From: Salegentibacter_A chungangensis
Lineage (GTDB): Bacteria > Bacteroidota > Bacteroidia > Flavobacteriales > Flavobacteriaceae
Reading direction: 5' to 3'
Assembly (NCBI RefSeq): GCF_042678405.1
Contig: NZ_JBHTLI010000001.1
Span: 124,001-188,000 of the forward strand
DNA length: 64,000 nucleotides
How positions within the stretch are numbered: the first letter of the stretch is position 1; every line of letters begins with the position of its first letter. Of the stretch, positions 36,069 to 45,814 are shown in pieces. The notes beneath the pieces were generated by a model. That model did not search any database. It saw only the letters and a program-made list of their open reading frames with translations, and was not told where the DNA came from. A program made the position numbers and the translations under genes.

Positions 36069-38471
36069 CTAAAAAGAAGTTTTCAGACGCTCCCACAAGC
36101 TTTGCTTATCTTCCCCGTAGGCATATCCATACTTATTCCCATACCCGAAGTTGGCAATCTTCACATCATTAAGCACAAAACTTACATCATGTAATTTCCC
36201 GTCATTTTTAGCATCAACTGCGAAATTAAGAAGCTTTTTCTCTGTATATCCCGCCCTGCAAACATACAAGGTAAGGTCTGCAAAATGATTGATCAGGAAG
36301 GTGTCGGTTACCAGCATAGAAGGAGCGGTATCCACAATAACATAATCATACATTTGAGAGAGGTCTTCAAAAAGATCTGCAGTTTTATCACTTCTCCACA
36401 ATTCTGAAGGGTTAGGCGGAATACTTCCTGAGGCTAGAAGGTCCAGATCCTGATGATACTTAGAAGTATTTATCAGGTCCTTCAGAGAAAGCTCATTCTT
36501 AACCAGGTAATCGCTTACCCCAAGAAGCTCCCTGGCACCTGTCTCGTATCTTTGCAACTGGGGGTTCCTAAGGTCGGCCCCTACAAGCAACACCTTTTTA
36601 CCGGTATTGGCCAGTGTAAGTGCCAGGTTAAAGGCAACGAATGTTTTTCCTTCACCTTTAACCGTAGACGTAATGAAAATACGATTCCCCCCCTGGTGTT
36701 TATTGGCATTCACCAGCAAGTATTGCAGATTCGTATGAAGTATCCTGAAGGACTCCCCAAGCACAGACCTGTCATTCTTTTCAACCAGGTCACTCTGTTT
36801 ACGGCCAATTTTCGGCACTTCCCCAACAATTGGAATTTCCTTTGTGATCCCCTCAACATCTTCCCTGCTTTTTATCTTGTTACTAAGCAAGTTGCTGATA
36901 TATATTACCAGGAATGGGATCAGCAGTCCCAGGATCAGAGCGGCGAGCAACACGATCTGCGATTTCGGAGAAACTGGGCTGGTTGTACTATATGCTCTGT
37001 CTACAATTTTAGCTTTTGGAGCCGTTACGGCCAGGGATAAAGAATTCTCCTCCCTCTTTTGAAGCAGGAAAAGATAAAGAGATTCCTTTATATTTTGCTG
37101 GCGCTCGATTCCGCGATATTGTCTTTCCGTTGAAGGTACTGAAGATATTCTTGAGCCTATGGCAGCGGCCTGGCTCTTCAGGTCTTCATTTGCTATTCTT
37201 AAATTAGCCCGCATCCGTTCCAGGCTCTGCAACACATTCCCTTTTATCTGCTCAATTTGTGAATTAAGCCTTTTAACGATCGGGTTCCTTTCTGTAGAAC
37301 CGCTTAAGATCCTGTTGCGCTCCAGGACAAGGTTATTATATTCTTCTATTTGCTGATTCACCCCGGTCTCTTCGATACCAAGATTGGCCGGAAGAAGGTC
37401 TGACTTGGAACCGGTTTTAAGATATTCGATCATCGCATTCGCCAGTTCCAGCTGAGTGCCCACTTCCTGCTGGCGTTTATTATACTCACTGGCATTCTCG
37501 ATAATAAGTTCAGATTCAGCCTTAATATCGGTAAGCTGATTAGCTTCCTTGAATTCTTCCTTCCCGGTCTCTACCGAATCCAGCTCCTCATTGATGATGG
37601 CAAGCCTCTCATCGATGAAGGCTGCCGTATTCCTTGCCACAAGGTTCTTATCTTCAATAGCTTCCCTGTTATACTCAAATATCAGCTGATCTATAATATC
37701 CTGTGCCTTTTGCTTTACAGGATCATTCAAGTCAAGATTAAGCAGGCTCGAATTTTTGTCGGTAAGATTTACCTGTACCTGCTCTCTGTAATAACCCGCC
37801 ACCTCTTCTATAGGGCTAAAGCTCACTAAGACCTGACCCAAGCTTTCAGCAGTCTCTCCTGAGGTCCTTTCAAAGTCCGGATTTTCGATAATAACCACAT
37901 CAGCAAACCCCAGGTCTACAGGCTTCCCAAGATCCGCTTTGATCGTTTCTTCAGTTTCAAGATCGGTAATTTCAAGTTTTTCTCCTCCCTCACTTGAAAT
38001 TCGATATTTTACTCCTGATTCTTTTCTTTTTAATTTCAGAAGCTTTTCATCCAGTCTCAAAACCTGCGCGTAAAAAGGAGTATTGGTATAGAGCTCTGAA
38101 GTTCTTACCTCGCCTTCTTCAAAATATCTTACGTTTATGTTCAGGGCTTTAACGACCCCGGTCATTAGCCTCCTGGAATTCAGGATCCCAATCTCGTTCT
38201 CTATGCTGCTGGTTCCCATTCCACCAAGCAAACCTAAATCTGCAAAAGCAGCCATTTCTGAAGATGGGCTTTTTCCTTCGTCATCTTTAATGATAATACT
38301 TGCTGTAGTATTATATACCGGTGTTGAAAATTTAAGGTATAGAAATGCAATACTTATACAGGCAATAACCCCAATAACAAACCAGGGCCAGAACCTTAGA
38401 TATCTATCAAGCTCTTCTCTTAAGTTAATCTCTTCCTCCTGAGGTCGGCGAATATTATTTTGCTGTGACAT
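36069..38471 (-). CDS. wzc: Wzc-type polysaccharide co-polymerase and tyrosine autokinase
   Basis: 800 residues. The Wzz domain begins with EEEINLREELDRYLRFWPWFVIG (first membrane helix). A long periplasmic coiled-coil part and the GNVR-like region follow, then a second helix (IVLLAALILGLLIPFLVIYI, about 515-535). The cytoplasmic BY-kinase has Walker A in STVKGEGKTFVAFNLA, Walker A' in LLVGADLRNPQL and Walker B in YVIVDTAPS. The C-terminus has the tyrosine cluster expected for autophosphorylation (FGYGNKYGYAYGED). It controls polymer length and export with Wza, whose gene stops 1 base before this start. Kinase and co-polymerase parts are fused, as in E. coli. Confidence 0.96.
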   Translation of the reverse strand: MSQQNNIRRPQEEEINLREELDRYLRFWPWFVIGVIACISIAFLYLKFSTPVYNTTASIIIKDDEGKSPSSEMAAFADLGLLGGMGTSSIENEIGILNSRRLMTGVVKALNINVRYFEEGEVRTSELYTNTPFYAQVLRLDEKLLKLKRKESGVKYRISSEGGEKLEITDLETEETIKADLGKPVDLGFADVVIIENPDFERTSGETAESLGQVLVSFSPIEEVAGYYREQVQVNLTDKNSSLLNLDLNDPVKQKAQDIIDQLIFEYNREAIEDKNLVARNTAAFIDERLAIINEELDSVETGKEEFKEANQLTDIKAESELIIENASEYNKRQQEVGTQLELANAMIEYLKTGSKSDLLPANLGIEETGVNQQIEEYNNLVLERNRILSGSTERNPIVKRLNSQIEQIKGNVLQSLERMRANLRIANEDLKSQAAAIGSRISSVPSTERQYRGIERQQNIKESLYLFLLQKREENSLSLAVTAPKAKIVDRAYSTTSPVSPKSQIVLLAALILGLLIPFLVIYISNLLSNKIKSREDVEGITKEIPIVGEVPKIGRKQSDLVEKNDRSVLGESFRILHTNLQYLLVNANKHQGGNRIFITSTVKGEGKTFVAFNLALTLANTGKKVLLVGADLRNPQLQRYETGARELLGVSDYLVKNELSLKDLINTSKYHQDLDLLASGSIPPNPSELWRSDKTADLFEDLSQMYDYVIVDTAPSMLVTDTFLINHFADLTLYVCRAGYTEKKLLNFAVDAKNDGKLHDVSFVLNDVKIANFGYGNKYGYAYGEDKQSLWERLKTSF

Positions 38472-38472
38472 A

Positions 38473-39252
38473 TTACTTGGTGATCAAAACTATTACTGAA
38501 ACTAAAACTGATGCTATAGAAATATACACTCCGGCGTTACGGTTATAACTTGCCGACTGACGCTGAGGACCGTTTGGCTCCACATATACCACGTCATTTT
38601 GCTGAAGATAATAATAGGGAGAGTTTACCGATTCTGCATCTGTAAGGTCGAGATAAGCGTGGGTTTTTACTCCATTCTCTTCCCGCATAACCAATACATT
38701 GTCCCTGCGACCATAGATACTCATATCTCCCGCAAGCCCAAGGGCTTTTGGCAGGCTTAAATATTCATCCTTAACATCGAAGGTCCCCGGGCGATTCACT
38801 TCTCCAAGCACACTCACCTGGAAGTTCACGATCCTTACATTCACTATAGGGTCCTGAACATAATCGCTGATGTGCGATTTCAATTTTGAAGAGAGCTGCT
38901 GCCGGTTAAGACCTTCCACATTTACAGTTCCCAACACCGGAAACTCAATATTCCCGTCACTATCTACGAGATAAGTCTGAAGTTGTTGACGGGTATTAAC
39001 TGTCAGGCCTGCATCAGTACCGGACTGAGGCATCCCAACTACAGGAAGATTGAATGGCATTGCAGCCGCCTGTTCGGGAGCCGAAACATTTATGGTAAGA
39101 AGATCGTTGGGCTTGATCTGCAGGCTATTTTTTTTGTTTGCATCAAGCCTGGCTTCCATATCATCCAGGTTTTGAAAATAAACTACTTCCTTCCGTGATA
39201 CACAGGAGGTAATAAATAAAAGACATAATAATGCCAATATTGGGCGTTTCAT
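38473..39252 (-). CDS. wza: Wza-type polysaccharide export lipoprotein
   Basis: 259 residues. A lipoprotein signal (LLFITSC, Cys17) is followed by a Poly_export domain (NSLQIKPNDLLTINVSAPEQAAAMPFNLP; SDGNIEFPVLGTVNVEGLNRQQLSSKLKSHISDYV) and an SLBB domain (VSVLGEVNRPGTFDV). A C-terminal hydrophobic helix (VYISIASVLVSVIVLI) is the membrane-spanning part, as in Wza. It forms the outer-membrane export channel. One base separates it from wzc. The gene is separated from the upstream transferase by 121 bases and may have its own weak promoter. Confidence 0.94.
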   Translation of the reverse strand: MKRPILALLCLLFITSCVSRKEVVYFQNLDDMEARLDANKKNSLQIKPNDLLTINVSAPEQAAAMPFNLPVVGMPQSGTDAGLTVNTRQQLQTYLVDSDGNIEFPVLGTVNVEGLNRQQLSSKLKSHISDYVQDPIVNVRIVNFQVSVLGEVNRPGTFDVKDEYLSLPKALGLAGDMSIYGRRDNVLVMREENGVKTHAYLDLTDAESVNSPYYYLQQNDVVYVEPNGPQRQSASYNRNAGVYISIASVLVSVIVLITK

Positions 39253-39373
39253 AGTAGGTTTAAATTTTACAGGTGTTTAATTTGGGTAGGGGCCGCGAAG
39301 ATAAAATTTTATGTTAAAAAATCGTTAACCATTAAATCATTTTTTCTTGTTGAAAACCGGCCAACAGCGCGTC

Positions 39374-40561
39374 TTAACTCCGGCTTTCGGATGACAGTTC
39401 TTTTTTTACGGGTCTTACTCTTATGCCTTTTGGCCTAAAATATACTTTTGGTTTTTGCTTAGCTTTTACTCTTAAAGCTTCAAAAAGTAAGCCGGCAGCA
39501 ATAAACACACCCGCCATTGCCAGGCTCATTCCAATACTTTTAAGGTCCCTGCTCAGCATTATATACAGGATGATAACCGCAAGATTCAACGCCCCCAGCA
39601 GTAAGCTTGCTTTCTTATGAGAAAAACCGTTATCAAGAAGCACATGATGCATATGGTTACGATCGGCCTCGAATGGGGTTTTACCATTCTTTAAACGAAT
39701 AATAATCACCCTAAGCGTATCAAAGACAGGCAGGAATAATACGGCAAGTGCGAATAAAAGCCTGTTCTCCGGAACGAAACCTTCTCTCATGAGAGGTTCA
39801 TAAGGTTGCATCACAAGAATCTTAAGGCTTAAAAAGGCAATCACAAAACCCATAATAAGGGATCCACCATCCCCCATAAACATTTTACGCCTCCCCCGGG
39901 AAAAATTAAATCTTAAGAATGCCCCAAGGATTCCGGCAGCTGTAAGGCTAACCAACACGAAATAAGGGTGCCCCGTGGCATAGAATACCATCGCATAGGT
40001 TAACGAGATCACAATGCCTGCAATACCTGCAAGTCCGTCTATCCCGTCAATAAGATTATAGGCATTGATCAGGGCTACGACAATTAAGGCTTTAAACGAA
40101 TATCCTAAAACTGCAGGAATGGCAAAGACCCCCAAAAATCCATGTAAGGTGGTAAGCTGTAATTCCGGGGAAAAAATGATGAATCCCGCGGCAAAAAGCT
40201 GGCTTACAAATTTGAGTTTCGCTGAAGAGATCACCAGGTCATCCTTCAAACCAGCCATAAAAAGGAAGGTTAGCCCTACAATAAGATGGTTCCCTGTAGG
40301 CGAAGTTCTCAGCGCCTGTAAAATGCTAATAATAAGTACCAGGACTATAAAAAATGAAACCCCTCCAAAAGGAGGAATAGCATCCTGATGTGAGCTACGG
40401 TGATTCACCTCTTTCATCAAAGCCTTTTCTTTACTCACCCATAACACTTTTGGAGTGAAATACCAGGTTAGCACAAAGGCAAGCATAAATACTCCACTCG
40501 CGAAAAACAGGTAATACCTGTGGAACAGGTCAAGTATGACCTGTTGGTCTAGGATGTTCAT
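39374..40561 (-). CDS. WecA/MraY-family undecaprenyl-phosphate sugar-1-phosphate transferase
   Basis: 395 residues with about 10 membrane helices. Motifs of the polyprenyl-phosphate HexNAc-1-P transferases are present: GLKDDLV, NLIDGIDGLAG, FMGDGGSLIMGF and the nucleotide-sugar loop DRNHMHHVLLDNGFSHKKA. This enzyme starts the repeat unit by moving a sugar-1-phosphate from a UDP-sugar (probably UDP-HexNAc) onto undecaprenyl phosphate. It ends in a basic, hydrophilic tail. It lies between the glycosyltransferase block and wza with small gaps on each side. The sugar it uses cannot be told from sequence. Confidence 0.93.
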   Translation of the reverse strand: MNILDQQVILDLFHRYYLFFASGVFMLAFVLTWYFTPKVLWVSKEKALMKEVNHRSSHQDAIPPFGGVSFFIVLVLIISILQALRTSPTGNHLIVGLTFLFMAGLKDDLVISSAKLKFVSQLFAAGFIIFSPELQLTTLHGFLGVFAIPAVLGYSFKALIVVALINAYNLIDGIDGLAGIAGIVISLTYAMVFYATGHPYFVLVSLTAAGILGAFLRFNFSRGRRKMFMGDGGSLIMGFVIAFLSLKILVMQPYEPLMREGFVPENRLLFALAVLFLPVFDTLRVIIIRLKNGKTPFEADRNHMHHVLLDNGFSHKKASLLLGALNLAVIILYIMLSRDLKSIGMSLAMAGVFIAAGLLFEALRVKAKQKPKVYFRPKGIRVRPVKKELSSESRS

Positions 40562-40644
40562 TGTTTTAAGGTTTTTAATATTTAAAACCTGTGAGGTAGG
40601 GCAAAGACAGGCTCGAAATTCAGAATTATTAATTATAAAAGCAC

Positions 40645-41751
40645 TTAAACAGATGCAAGATTATTTATTCTTTCTAAATATGAATCTATTACTATCTTTT
40701 CATCAAATCTTCTTTCTGCTAACTTTCTCGCATTAGCTCCCAGTAGCAGCCGATTTTCTTCGGAGGCATCCAGAAGTTTACCAATTTTCTCCGCTAAATC
40801 AATTGCATTTTTCGGCTCACACAAATATCCATTATATCCATCCTGCACGACATCTTTGCAACCTGGAACATTTGTAGTAACAATTGGCAATTTCATCGCA
40901 CAAGCTTCTATTAAGCTTCTAGACAAGCCCTCTCGGTACGACGGTAAGACCATGATGTCTGTTTCTTCATAAACAGCATTCATATTATCAGATTTCCCCA
41001 AGTAATTAAACTGTGGCAGCTTTAACCATTCTTCAAGCTCTTCCTTTTGAACCGCCGTTTTATTGTCATAACCAAATTCGCCAACTATTTTAAATTCTAC
41101 ATCAGGATATTTAATATGTAACCTCTTCCCGGCTTCTATAAATTCTCTAATTCCCTTATCCCCTATTAGTCGTCCGACAAATAAAACCGACATTCCGGAA
41201 TTTTTTTGTCTAATTATATCAAATTGATTGAGATCAACTCCTGATCCTGGAATAACACTGGTTTTATTAAACCTTTGAAGCTTTTTTTTCAAAAAAATGC
41301 CTTGATCTTCATTATTTTGGAAGAACACCCACCCTGACTTCAAAAATGCGATTTTGTATAAAGCTAAAGCTACTAAAGTTGATAAACTCTTCTTAATAAA
41401 GATGGTCCCAAGTCCGCTAACGTTATTTATAACCGGTATTTTAAGGATGTTTGCAGCAAGATTGCCGTAGATATTAGGTTTTATGGTATAGGAAAGAACC
41501 ATATCCGGCTTTATAGCTTTAAGTAGTTCAAAATAATCCTTAGTTAATTTTAAGTCCTGTTTGATATTGGTTCCTTTGCTATTTAAACTTACACTGTAGC
41601 ATTCCACACCCTCGCTTTTCAATAAAGGGACATATTCATCATAAGGCGCTATAGCCACAATTATATGCCCTTCCTTCTGGAGCGCCTTAATCAATCCTAG
41701 CCTGAAATTGTATATATTCCAGCTGGTATTTAATAAAATAGTTATTGTCAT
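40645..41751 (-). CDS. Glycosyltransferase family 4
   Basis: 368 residues, GT-B fold. It starts MTITILLNTSWNIYNFRLGLIKALQKEGH and has the acceptor-side stretch SYTIKPNIYGNLAANILKIPVINNVSGLG, which I associate with the capsule/PglA-like GT4 group. The donor-side signature is VLPSYREGLSRSLIEACAMKLPIVTTNVPGC, with the EX7E-type glutamates. It should transfer a sugar from a nucleotide donor to the growing lipid-linked repeat. The acceptor stretch suggests a HexNAc or uronic acid donor, but this is weak. AT-rich, like its upstream neighbours. It starts 7 bases after wzy. Confidence 0.9.
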   Translation of the reverse strand: MTITILLNTSWNIYNFRLGLIKALQKEGHIIVAIAPYDEYVPLLKSEGVECYSVSLNSKGTNIKQDLKLTKDYFELLKAIKPDMVLSYTIKPNIYGNLAANILKIPVINNVSGLGTIFIKKSLSTLVALALYKIAFLKSGWVFFQNNEDQGIFLKKKLQRFNKTSVIPGSGVDLNQFDIIRQKNSGMSVLFVGRLIGDKGIREFIEAGKRLHIKYPDVEFKIVGEFGYDNKTAVQKEELEEWLKLPQFNYLGKSDNMNAVYEETDIMVLPSYREGLSRSLIEACAMKLPIVTTNVPGCKDVVQDGYNGYLCEPKNAIDLAEKIGKLLDASEENRLLLGANARKLAERRFDEKIVIDSYLERINNLASV

Positions 41752-41758
41752 TTATTTT

Positions 41759-42754
41759 TCAATCAATCCAATATGTAAAGAGAATTAACTGGTAAAAAAG
41801 TAAAACCCAAGACGAAAGAATCCTGTTTTTATTAATTTTCAAGGATAATACAGAAATTATTAAAAAAGGAAGCAGAATTGCTAAATATCGTGTAGCATAA
41901 GCTCCAAAAACAACACTGGCAAAAAAAACTAATATAAGAGTAAAAGACATTTTAGAGTATATATCCTTAACATTGAGTTTTTTTAAATAAATTATTAGAC
42001 CTATATAAACTACCCAAAATATACTATACAATATAGATGATTGCGGTTGCTTTATATTAGCTCTTCGATCTCCTATTAGTGTCAAGATATACTCGCGTCC
42101 AATACTCAGAGTAAAAGCCACAAAAAGACCAATAATTATTAGTACTCCTAGATTCTTATACTTCCCTTCATATTGGGTTTTATTAAGTATATAAACTAGA
42201 AATATTAGCACAACCGAGGAACTATGGATCATTGTAGAACTCAGAAGCAATACCAATTTTATCCATTTATTGTTGCAAAGCATTGCTACAATAATGATAG
42301 AAAGAGCAAAAGAGTTTCTGATCTGAGACATGACAAAATCTACCATTAAAGGATTTAATAGTAAAAAAGCAGACAAAAACAGACTCTTAGATTTTTTGAA
42401 GGTAAAATATCCAAAAACAAAAATTGAAAAAAAGGAAATACTTTTAAATACTAATGGTAAAGGCAATCCAAGATTTTTTAAGTATAAAATAAGAGCTGCC
42501 CATAGAGATTCAGAAGTGATATATTTCAAAAAAAAACCTTCATTTATTAAGGATGAAAAATTAACGCCTGAGCTAAACCTCTCGATATAATTTTCAATAT
42601 CTGTAAATTCTGCACCTCTAATAATCTCCCATGGTATATTCACAAAAATTAAAGCGAAAACCGTAGTCCATAAGATTAACCTCTTGGACCTGAAATATGG
42701 AAGATATTCCTCCGGAGCATTTGTTTCAAAAGATAAATACCTAATCATTCGCAA
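41759..42754 (-). CDS. EpsG/Wzy-like polysaccharide polymerase
   Basis: 331 residues and about 9-10 membrane helices with a pattern resembling the EpsG/Wzy group (NPLMVDFVMSQIRNSFALSIIIVAML; STMIHSSSVVLIFLVYIL). The RNSFALSIII stretch and the following IHSSS motif are recurrent in this family. It would join repeat units at the periplasmic face. The start overlaps the upstream glycosyltransferase by 10 bases. This is one of the most AT-rich genes in the window and Wzy proteins diverge fast, so the call rests on topology, motif and context. Confidence 0.8.
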   Translation of the reverse strand: MRMIRYLSFETNAPEEYLPYFRSKRLILWTTVFALIFVNIPWEIIRGAEFTDIENYIERFSSGVNFSSLINEGFFLKYITSESLWAALILYLKNLGLPLPLVFKSISFFSIFVFGYFTFKKSKSLFLSAFLLLNPLMVDFVMSQIRNSFALSIIIVAMLCNNKWIKLVLLLSSTMIHSSSVVLIFLVYILNKTQYEGKYKNLGVLIIIGLFVAFTLSIGREYILTLIGDRRANIKQPQSSILYSIFWVVYIGLIIYLKKLNVKDIYSKMSFTLILVFFASVVFGAYATRYLAILLPFLIISVLSLKINKNRILSSWVLLFYQLILFTYWID

Positions 42755-43842
42755 ATTAAAAATTCCTGTAGTTTGCTTTGGAAGCTTTCTAATGACCTTT
42801 CTTCAAGTTGTTGAGAAAAAACAATCTGATTTTTATTTAAATCATTTTCTAAGACATTTTTAACACCTAACCGAATAGCCTCTTCATCATCTGTTTTAAC
42901 ACAAATAATCCCACTTAGTTCATCTATCCCACCAGCACATTTAGTCGAAACTACACGATTATTTTGGGACATCATCTGCAACAGCACATTTGGAAAACCT
43001 TCAACTCGTGAAGATACCACGCAGAGTTTAGCCTGCTTAAAGTAAGCATATACATTATCTACATGCCCCTTAAGAATCACTTTATTCTGAAGCCCCAATG
43101 ATCTTATTTGTTCTTCTAACTCTGGCCTTTTATGCCCTTCACCCAAAATTACGAGATCAAGTTCTGGATATTCTTTTGAAATTTCTTTAAAGGAATCAAT
43201 CAAAATATCATATCCCTTTTCAGGTATTAATCTTCCCGCTGAAACTATGAATTCTCTTGGATGTACCAGGTGTTTTGGTACTGGAATATTCTGAATAGCC
43301 CTTAAGTTAATAGGATTAGGTATTACAACAAGTTTTGTTTTCCTTTCGATCCATGGCAAACCTTCAATTAGTTGATCTCTCATCACCTGGGTTTGATTAA
43401 TAAGCAGATCTAGAGAAGGATACCCTAACCTGTATAACATTTTAAAAATAAACAATTGCTTCCCTTTAAAGCGATGAAAGATTGTAGTCGACTCTCTTCC
43501 TATAAAATATTTCTTTTTCACCAGCCCAAATCTTATCAGAAACCCTACAAAACTTGTTGTGTGCAGGTGAGAAGTGTAGATATAGTCAAACGTTATGCTC
43601 TTAATTTTTAAAACATTCAAAATCGTAGAGCCTATTCCCGATAACTCTGTTGCCGAATTGGAGTAATAAAATTTCACATCTCCCAAATCTTTTAGATCCA
43701 TCCACTGCCCACTCATTTGCCTTTTTAAAAAAACAACATAGACTTTATTTTTAGCCTCTAAATGATAGTAAGATATATTTTTCAGGTACTGTTCTGCCCC
43801 ACCTAATCTATCATCCGGAACTACAACAAGAATATTCTTCAT
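42745..43842 (-). CDS. Glycosyltransferase family 4
   Basis: 365 residues, GT-B fold. The N-terminus VVPDDRLGGAEQYLKNISYYH is the typical GGAE motif of GT4 enzymes. The C-terminal half has EFIVSAGRLIPEKGYDILIDSFKEISKEYPELDLVILGEGHKRPEL and VVSSRVEGFPNVLLQMMSQNNRVVSTKCAGG, the donor-binding part with the E-x7-type motif. It should add a sugar to the lipid-linked repeat in the cytoplasm. It starts 1 base after the acetyltransferase and overlaps wzy by 10 bases. Donor and acceptor are unknown. Confidence 0.9.
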   Translation of the reverse strand: MKNILVVVPDDRLGGAEQYLKNISYYHLEAKNKVYVVFLKRQMSGQWMDLKDLGDVKFYYSNSATELSGIGSTILNVLKIKSITFDYIYTSHLHTTSFVGFLIRFGLVKKKYFIGRESTTIFHRFKGKQLFIFKMLYRLGYPSLDLLINQTQVMRDQLIEGLPWIERKTKLVVIPNPINLRAIQNIPVPKHLVHPREFIVSAGRLIPEKGYDILIDSFKEISKEYPELDLVILGEGHKRPELEEQIRSLGLQNKVILKGHVDNVYAYFKQAKLCVVSSRVEGFPNVLLQMMSQNNRVVSTKCAGGIDELSGIICVKTDDEEAIRLGVKNVLENDLNKNQIVFSQQLEERSLESFQSKLQEFLICE

Positions 43843-43843
43843 A

Positions 43844-44359
43844 TCACTTTTTTAAGAACTTATTCTCAGGTTGAGAAAGCAAGAAAGTTTTCTTTTTCTC
43901 ATAACTCATGCCTTTACTAGATAAGTTATAAGGGGCAATCCTCTTTTTAAGGTCCTCAACCTCCCCAATTACTTTTGCCGGATTACCAGCAATTACTTTA
44001 TTACTTTCTACAGATTTCGTCACAATAGCTCCAGCACCTATAATTACATTATCCCCAATTTTAACTCCCGGCATAATAAGGGCATTGTTGCCTATATAAA
44101 CATTATCCCCAACCTTTATCTTCCCAAAAACATCAAAGGCAGGGATCTCTTCTCGAAACACCCAAGCAGCTCCATGATTAAAAAACCTAACCCCTTGGGT
44201 TATTTGAACGTGATTACCTATTTCTATAAGATATGGCTCTGAACCAAAATTAGTTGTAGCAATTTTACATTTATCCCCTATACTAACACCAATTTGTCGA
44301 GCATACTTCTCATTGCTATAAAACACTTTTTTAAGTAAATTGATAATTCTCCTAACCAT
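43844..44359 (-). CDS. Hexapeptide-repeat acyltransferase
   Basis: 171 residues with left-handed beta-helix repeats ([LIV]-G-x4 periodicity: IKVGDNVYIGNNALIMPGVKIGDNVIIGAGAIVTKSVESNKVIAGNPAKVIG). The NHG in VRFFNHGAAW contains the catalytic-type His. It belongs to the WbbJ/Maa-like group and most likely O-acetylates a sugar in the repeat using acetyl-CoA. It is tightly packed between wzx and a glycosyltransferase. The C-terminus has a short charged helix (SYEKKKTFLL). Confidence 0.92.
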   Translation of the reverse strand: MVRRIINLLKKVFYSNEKYARQIGVSIGDKCKIATTNFGSEPYLIEIGNHVQITQGVRFFNHGAAWVFREEIPAFDVFGKIKVGDNVYIGNNALIMPGVKIGDNVIIGAGAIVTKSVESNKVIAGNPAKVIGEVEDLKKRIAPYNLSSKGMSYEKKKTFLLSQPENKFLKK

Positions 44360-44362
44360 AAA

Positions 44363-45805
44363 TTATTTTCTAAAGATTGACTTTAACTCTTTAAGGTCTG
44401 CATAAATATTAGAAACATTAAGAATTCTCAAAAGAAAAACATAACCCAATAGCACTACTGGAATAAAGAATAGTTTTTCTTCCGGTAAAAAACTGGATTT
44501 AGAGAAAGTGAAGTCAGAAATTACATATAGAAGCAAAAAGCTAAAAACAACTTTAAGTATTCTTTTTATCCCAAACCAATCAACAATCCCCAAAACCCTT
44601 CTAGAAAAGTAATAATTGAAAAAAAAGCTTAAGATATTAGTGAGTAAGAATCCAAATATTAGGAGCTTTATATCCCTAAAATAGAGTCCGACAAAAATTG
44701 TTATTAACTGAACTCCCTTTTTTAAAATCTCTAGATAAAGAATTGACCTGGTTTTATCATATACTTTAAAGATTAATCTATTAAACATCTCCAATAAATA
44801 GAAGAAGGAACCCACGGCCAACACCTGCATATAGAACTCAGCTTCTAACCATTTTTTACCATACAGTAAAAATAAAATTCCATCAGAAAAAATTAGAAAA
44901 ACTAATGCTATAGCTCCACATAATAATATCAATGGATTCACAATACTTTGAAACTTTTGAAGAAAAATTTTATTATTCGATTGATGCTTACTCAGTGAAG
45001 AGTAAACAACATTCAAACTACTTAGCTTTATTACATTATTAGGAACATCCTGTAATTTTTTTCCTTGGTAGAAAAGTCCTACTTGATTAATAGAAAAAGT
45101 ACGGGCAAGTATTAATTGATATATATTATCAAATGCTGTGTTTAGAATTGATGCCAAAGTCGTATTTATCCCAAAACCGAACAGTTTTGAAAATGATGCT
45201 TTACTAAAATTAAGACTAAAAAAAGCACCTTCAAAAATCCACAACTGGCAGGTCAATAAAAAAGCCAATGTAATCTGTAAAAACACTAATGACCAAACTC
45301 CATATCCATTATAAGCCAAAATGAGACCAACCAAAGAGCCAATTAAAACCGAATTAAAGTAATAAACAGATTTCCGTTTGAACTTCATAGCCCTTACTAA
45401 TTTTGCATTCTGAATCACCTGGAATGAATTTATCAAAATAACTATTCCTGATACTTGAAGTAACTTTTCAAGTTCCGGGTTACCGTAGTAAGTTGCTATT
45501 AATCCTGCTGTAAAAAAAAGAATTATATATAAGAGTAAACTTAAAGTAACATTAAAAACAAATACAGTCGAAAAGTCTTTATAATCAGCATCTAGCTTTC
45601 TAACCAATGCCCCCCCCAAGCCACTTTCTGTAAGCACATTACTAATCAAGATAAAAAACATAATTATTCCTACCTGTCCAAATTGAAAAGGAGACAAAAT
45701 TCTTGCTAGTAAAACATTGGTAGCCAATGAAATAATCATAGCTCCAATTTGCCCCCCCATTGACCAAAAAAGAGAAACTACAAGCTCTTTTTTACCCTCT
45801 ATCAC
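44363..45805 (-). CDS. Wzx-like repeat-unit flippase
   Basis: 480 residues and about 14 membrane helices of the MOP/polysaccharide transport type. The N-terminus SLFWSMGGQIGAMIISLATNVLLARILSPFQFGQVGIIMFF has the typical LARxLxPxxFG motif. It matches the lipopolysaccharide biosynthesis/oligosaccharide flippase group (WzxC-like). It moves lipid-linked repeats across the inner membrane to the polymerase. It is AT-rich, starts 9 bases after the epimerase stop and is 3 bases before the acetyltransferase. Confidence 0.9.
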   Translation of the reverse strand: MIEGKKELVVSLFWSMGGQIGAMIISLATNVLLARILSPFQFGQVGIIMFFILISNVLTESGLGGALVRKLDADYKDFSTVFVFNVTLSLLLYIILFFTAGLIATYYGNPELEKLLQVSGIVILINSFQVIQNAKLVRAMKFKRKSVYYFNSVLIGSLVGLILAYNGYGVWSLVFLQITLAFLLTCQLWIFEGAFFSLNFSKASFSKLFGFGINTTLASILNTAFDNIYQLILARTFSINQVGLFYQGKKLQDVPNNVIKLSSLNVVYSSLSKHQSNNKIFLQKFQSIVNPLILLCGAIALVFLIFSDGILFLLYGKKWLEAEFYMQVLAVGSFFYLLEMFNRLIFKVYDKTRSILYLEILKKGVQLITIFVGLYFRDIKLLIFGFLLTNILSFFFNYYFSRRVLGIVDWFGIKRILKVVFSFLLLYVISDFTFSKSSFLPEEKLFFIPVVLLGYVFLLRILNVSNIYADLKELKSIFRK

Positions 45806-45814
45806 TCTTTAGAT

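Noticed and set aside
40569..40590. AGGTTTT/AAAACCT inverted repeat between a glycosyltransferase and the WecA-like gene
   Set aside because: All A/T except two pairs, no T-run after it in either direction that would make a strong terminator; left unassigned.
40645..45805. Mobile element or phage as the cause of the AT-rich block
   Set aside because: No transposase, integrase, terminal repeats or attachment site seen; only polysaccharide genes.
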